A stretch of DNA of 5,526 nt from Bacillota bacterium (GTDB lineage: Bacteria; Bacillota; Clostridia; Oscillospirales; Ruminococcaceae). The stretch lies in contig JAEXNS010000372.1 in assembly GCA_023439605.1 (NCBI GenBank), positions 1-5,526 on the forward strand, given 5' to 3'. The stretch's first letter is position 1; each line of letters starts with the position of its first letter. Positions 4,767-5,526 of the stretch are shown one piece after another. The notes below the pieces were generated by a model. It did not search any database. It was not told where the DNA came from and saw nothing but the letters and a program-made list of their open reading frames with translations. A program made the translations under genes and the position numbers.

Positions 4767-5526
4767 ATGAATACAATTATTAACGATAATATTTCTTCCT
4801 TTGAAATATTAAAGCAAATGAAAATAGGATGGAATCTAGGAAATACTTTTGATTCAAATGCTGATTGGATAAAAAACGGAAACCCTGTTGATTATGAAAC
4901 TTCATGGGGAAACCCTTATACCACTCAAGAATTAATCTCAAAAATGAATTCCGCTGGGTTTAAAACTATACGTATTCCTATTACATGGACAAACCACTTT
5001 GACTTGAAAACTGGTAAAATCAATATTGAATGGATTCAAAGAATTAAAGAAGTTTTAGATTTTGCTATATCAATAAATATGTATGTAATTATAAATATAC
5101 ATCATGAAAAATGGCATAATCCTGTATATAAAAATATAGAACAAGCTTCTTCTATATTAAATAAACTTTGGACTCAAATATCTTTATTTTTTCAAAGTTA
5201 TGATGAGCATCTTCTTTTCGAAGGTTTAAACGAACCTAGAATTATTGGTTCCGAGCACGAATGGTCTGGGGGGAATCCTGAAACACATGATGTTATAAAC
5301 AAACTAAATTCTACTTTTATAAAAACAGTAAGATCAACTGGCGGCAATAATTCTTTTCGTCATTTGATCGTTCCTACACATGCAGCCTCTGCTACTCAAA
5401 ATGCTATAGGTGGTTTTGAAATACCTAATGATAATAAAATAATTGTTTCTATACACTCATACTCACCTTATAATTTCGCACTTAATCCAAACGGAACTAA
5501 TTCTTGGAATGTATGTAATCCTATAG
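4767..5526 (+). CDS. Glycoside hydrolase family 5 (endoglucanase-like), N-terminal part, cut by window edge
   Basis: The frame is open for 253 codons and runs off the window. It begins directly with the GH5 (beta/alpha)8 barrel: MKIGWNLGNTFDS (18-30), TIRIPITW (67-74), INIHHE (109-114) with the paired histidines, the acid/base motif FEGLNEP (151-157) with Glu156 as catalytic acid, and SIHSYSPYNF (228-237) with His230 and Tyr232. The nucleophile glutamate should lie beyond the window. The GWNLGNTFD start and HSYSPYNF form suggest the endo-beta-1,4-glucanase group (subfamily 4 or near it), which acts on cellulose, xyloglucan, mannan or mixed-linkage glucans; exact substrate cannot be read. There is no signal peptide, so the enzyme appears cytoplasmic unless exported by another route. 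It has its own strong promoter, overlapped by an inverted repeat. Possible C-terminal modules such as a dockerin are outside the window. Confidence 0.93.
   Translation, partial: MNTIINDNISSFEILKQMKIGWNLGNTFDSNADWIKNGNPVDYETSWGNPYTTQELISKMNSAGFKTIRIPITWTNHFDLKTGKINIEWIQRIKEVLDFAISINMYVIINIHHEKWHNPVYKNIEQASSILNKLWTQISLFFQSYDEHLLFEGLNEPRIIGSEHEWSGGNPETHDVINKLNSTFIKTVRSTGGNNSFRHLIVPTHAASATQNAIGGFEIPNDNKIIVSIHSYSPYNFALNPNGTNSWNVCNPI

Noticed and set aside
4753..4770. Five-codon frame overlapping the GH5 start (ATG at 4753, TGA at 4768)
   Set aside because: No SD site precedes it and its codons are the GH5 SD site; probably chance.
1..5526. CRISPR array, tRNA, rRNA, insertion sequence or toxin-antitoxin pair
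   Set aside because: I looked on both strands and found no regularly spaced repeats, tRNA-like cloverleaf, transposase motif or paired small genes.

Overview
The window comes from a low-GC Clostridia-type Firmicute. The DNA is strongly AT-rich, with near-consensus sigma-A-type promoters, strong Shine-Dalgarno (SD) sites and the standard code. A GTP-type PEP carboxykinase, a dockerin-bearing secreted peptidase and a family 5 glycoside hydrolase together suggest an anaerobic, polysaccharide-degrading gut or rumen organism (Ruminococcus/Oscillospirales-like or a cellulolytic clostridium). The genus is inference.

Layout: (1) 1-864, minus strand: N-terminal half of pckG (GTP-dependent PEP carboxykinase), cut by the window edge. 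Its upstream region (865-1049) holds an exceptionally good promoter that appears to be duplicated with an 8-bp offset, a possible leader hairpin, and an AT-rich hairpin that may end the upstream tsaD transcript. (2) 1050-2060, minus strand: complete tsaD, the t6A tRNA-modification ATPase-fold subunit, with its own promoter. (3) 2061-2551: a gene-poor gap. It contains back-to-back promoters for tsaD and for a rightward transcript, then a roughly 210-bp island of about 42% GC that can fold into several perfect hairpins and ends in a weak terminator-like stem. I read it as a structured RNA or dispersed repeat rather than a gene. The promoter of the next gene follows. (4) 2552-4351, plus strand: a secreted papain-family (C1A) cysteine peptidase with a middle beta-rich domain and a C-terminal type I dockerin, so probably a cellulosome component. 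(5) 4352-4766: a 3' region with a perfect 10-bp stem-loop, a clear intrinsic terminator, an AT-rich spacer with nothing recognisable, and a strong promoter overlapped by a perfect 14-bp inverted repeat. (6) 4767 to the window end, plus strand: N-terminal part of a GH5 endoglucanase-like enzyme without a signal peptide.

The left half is housekeeping (central carbon metabolism and tRNA modification). The right half is accessory and linked to plant-polymer use: a protease built for docking on an extracellular scaffold, next to a glycanase that looks cytoplasmic. Each gene appears to have its own promoter, so no operon is evident. No previously undescribed multi-gene system is visible. The most interesting unexplained parts are the structured island at about 2165-2412 and the palindrome over the GH5 promoter.
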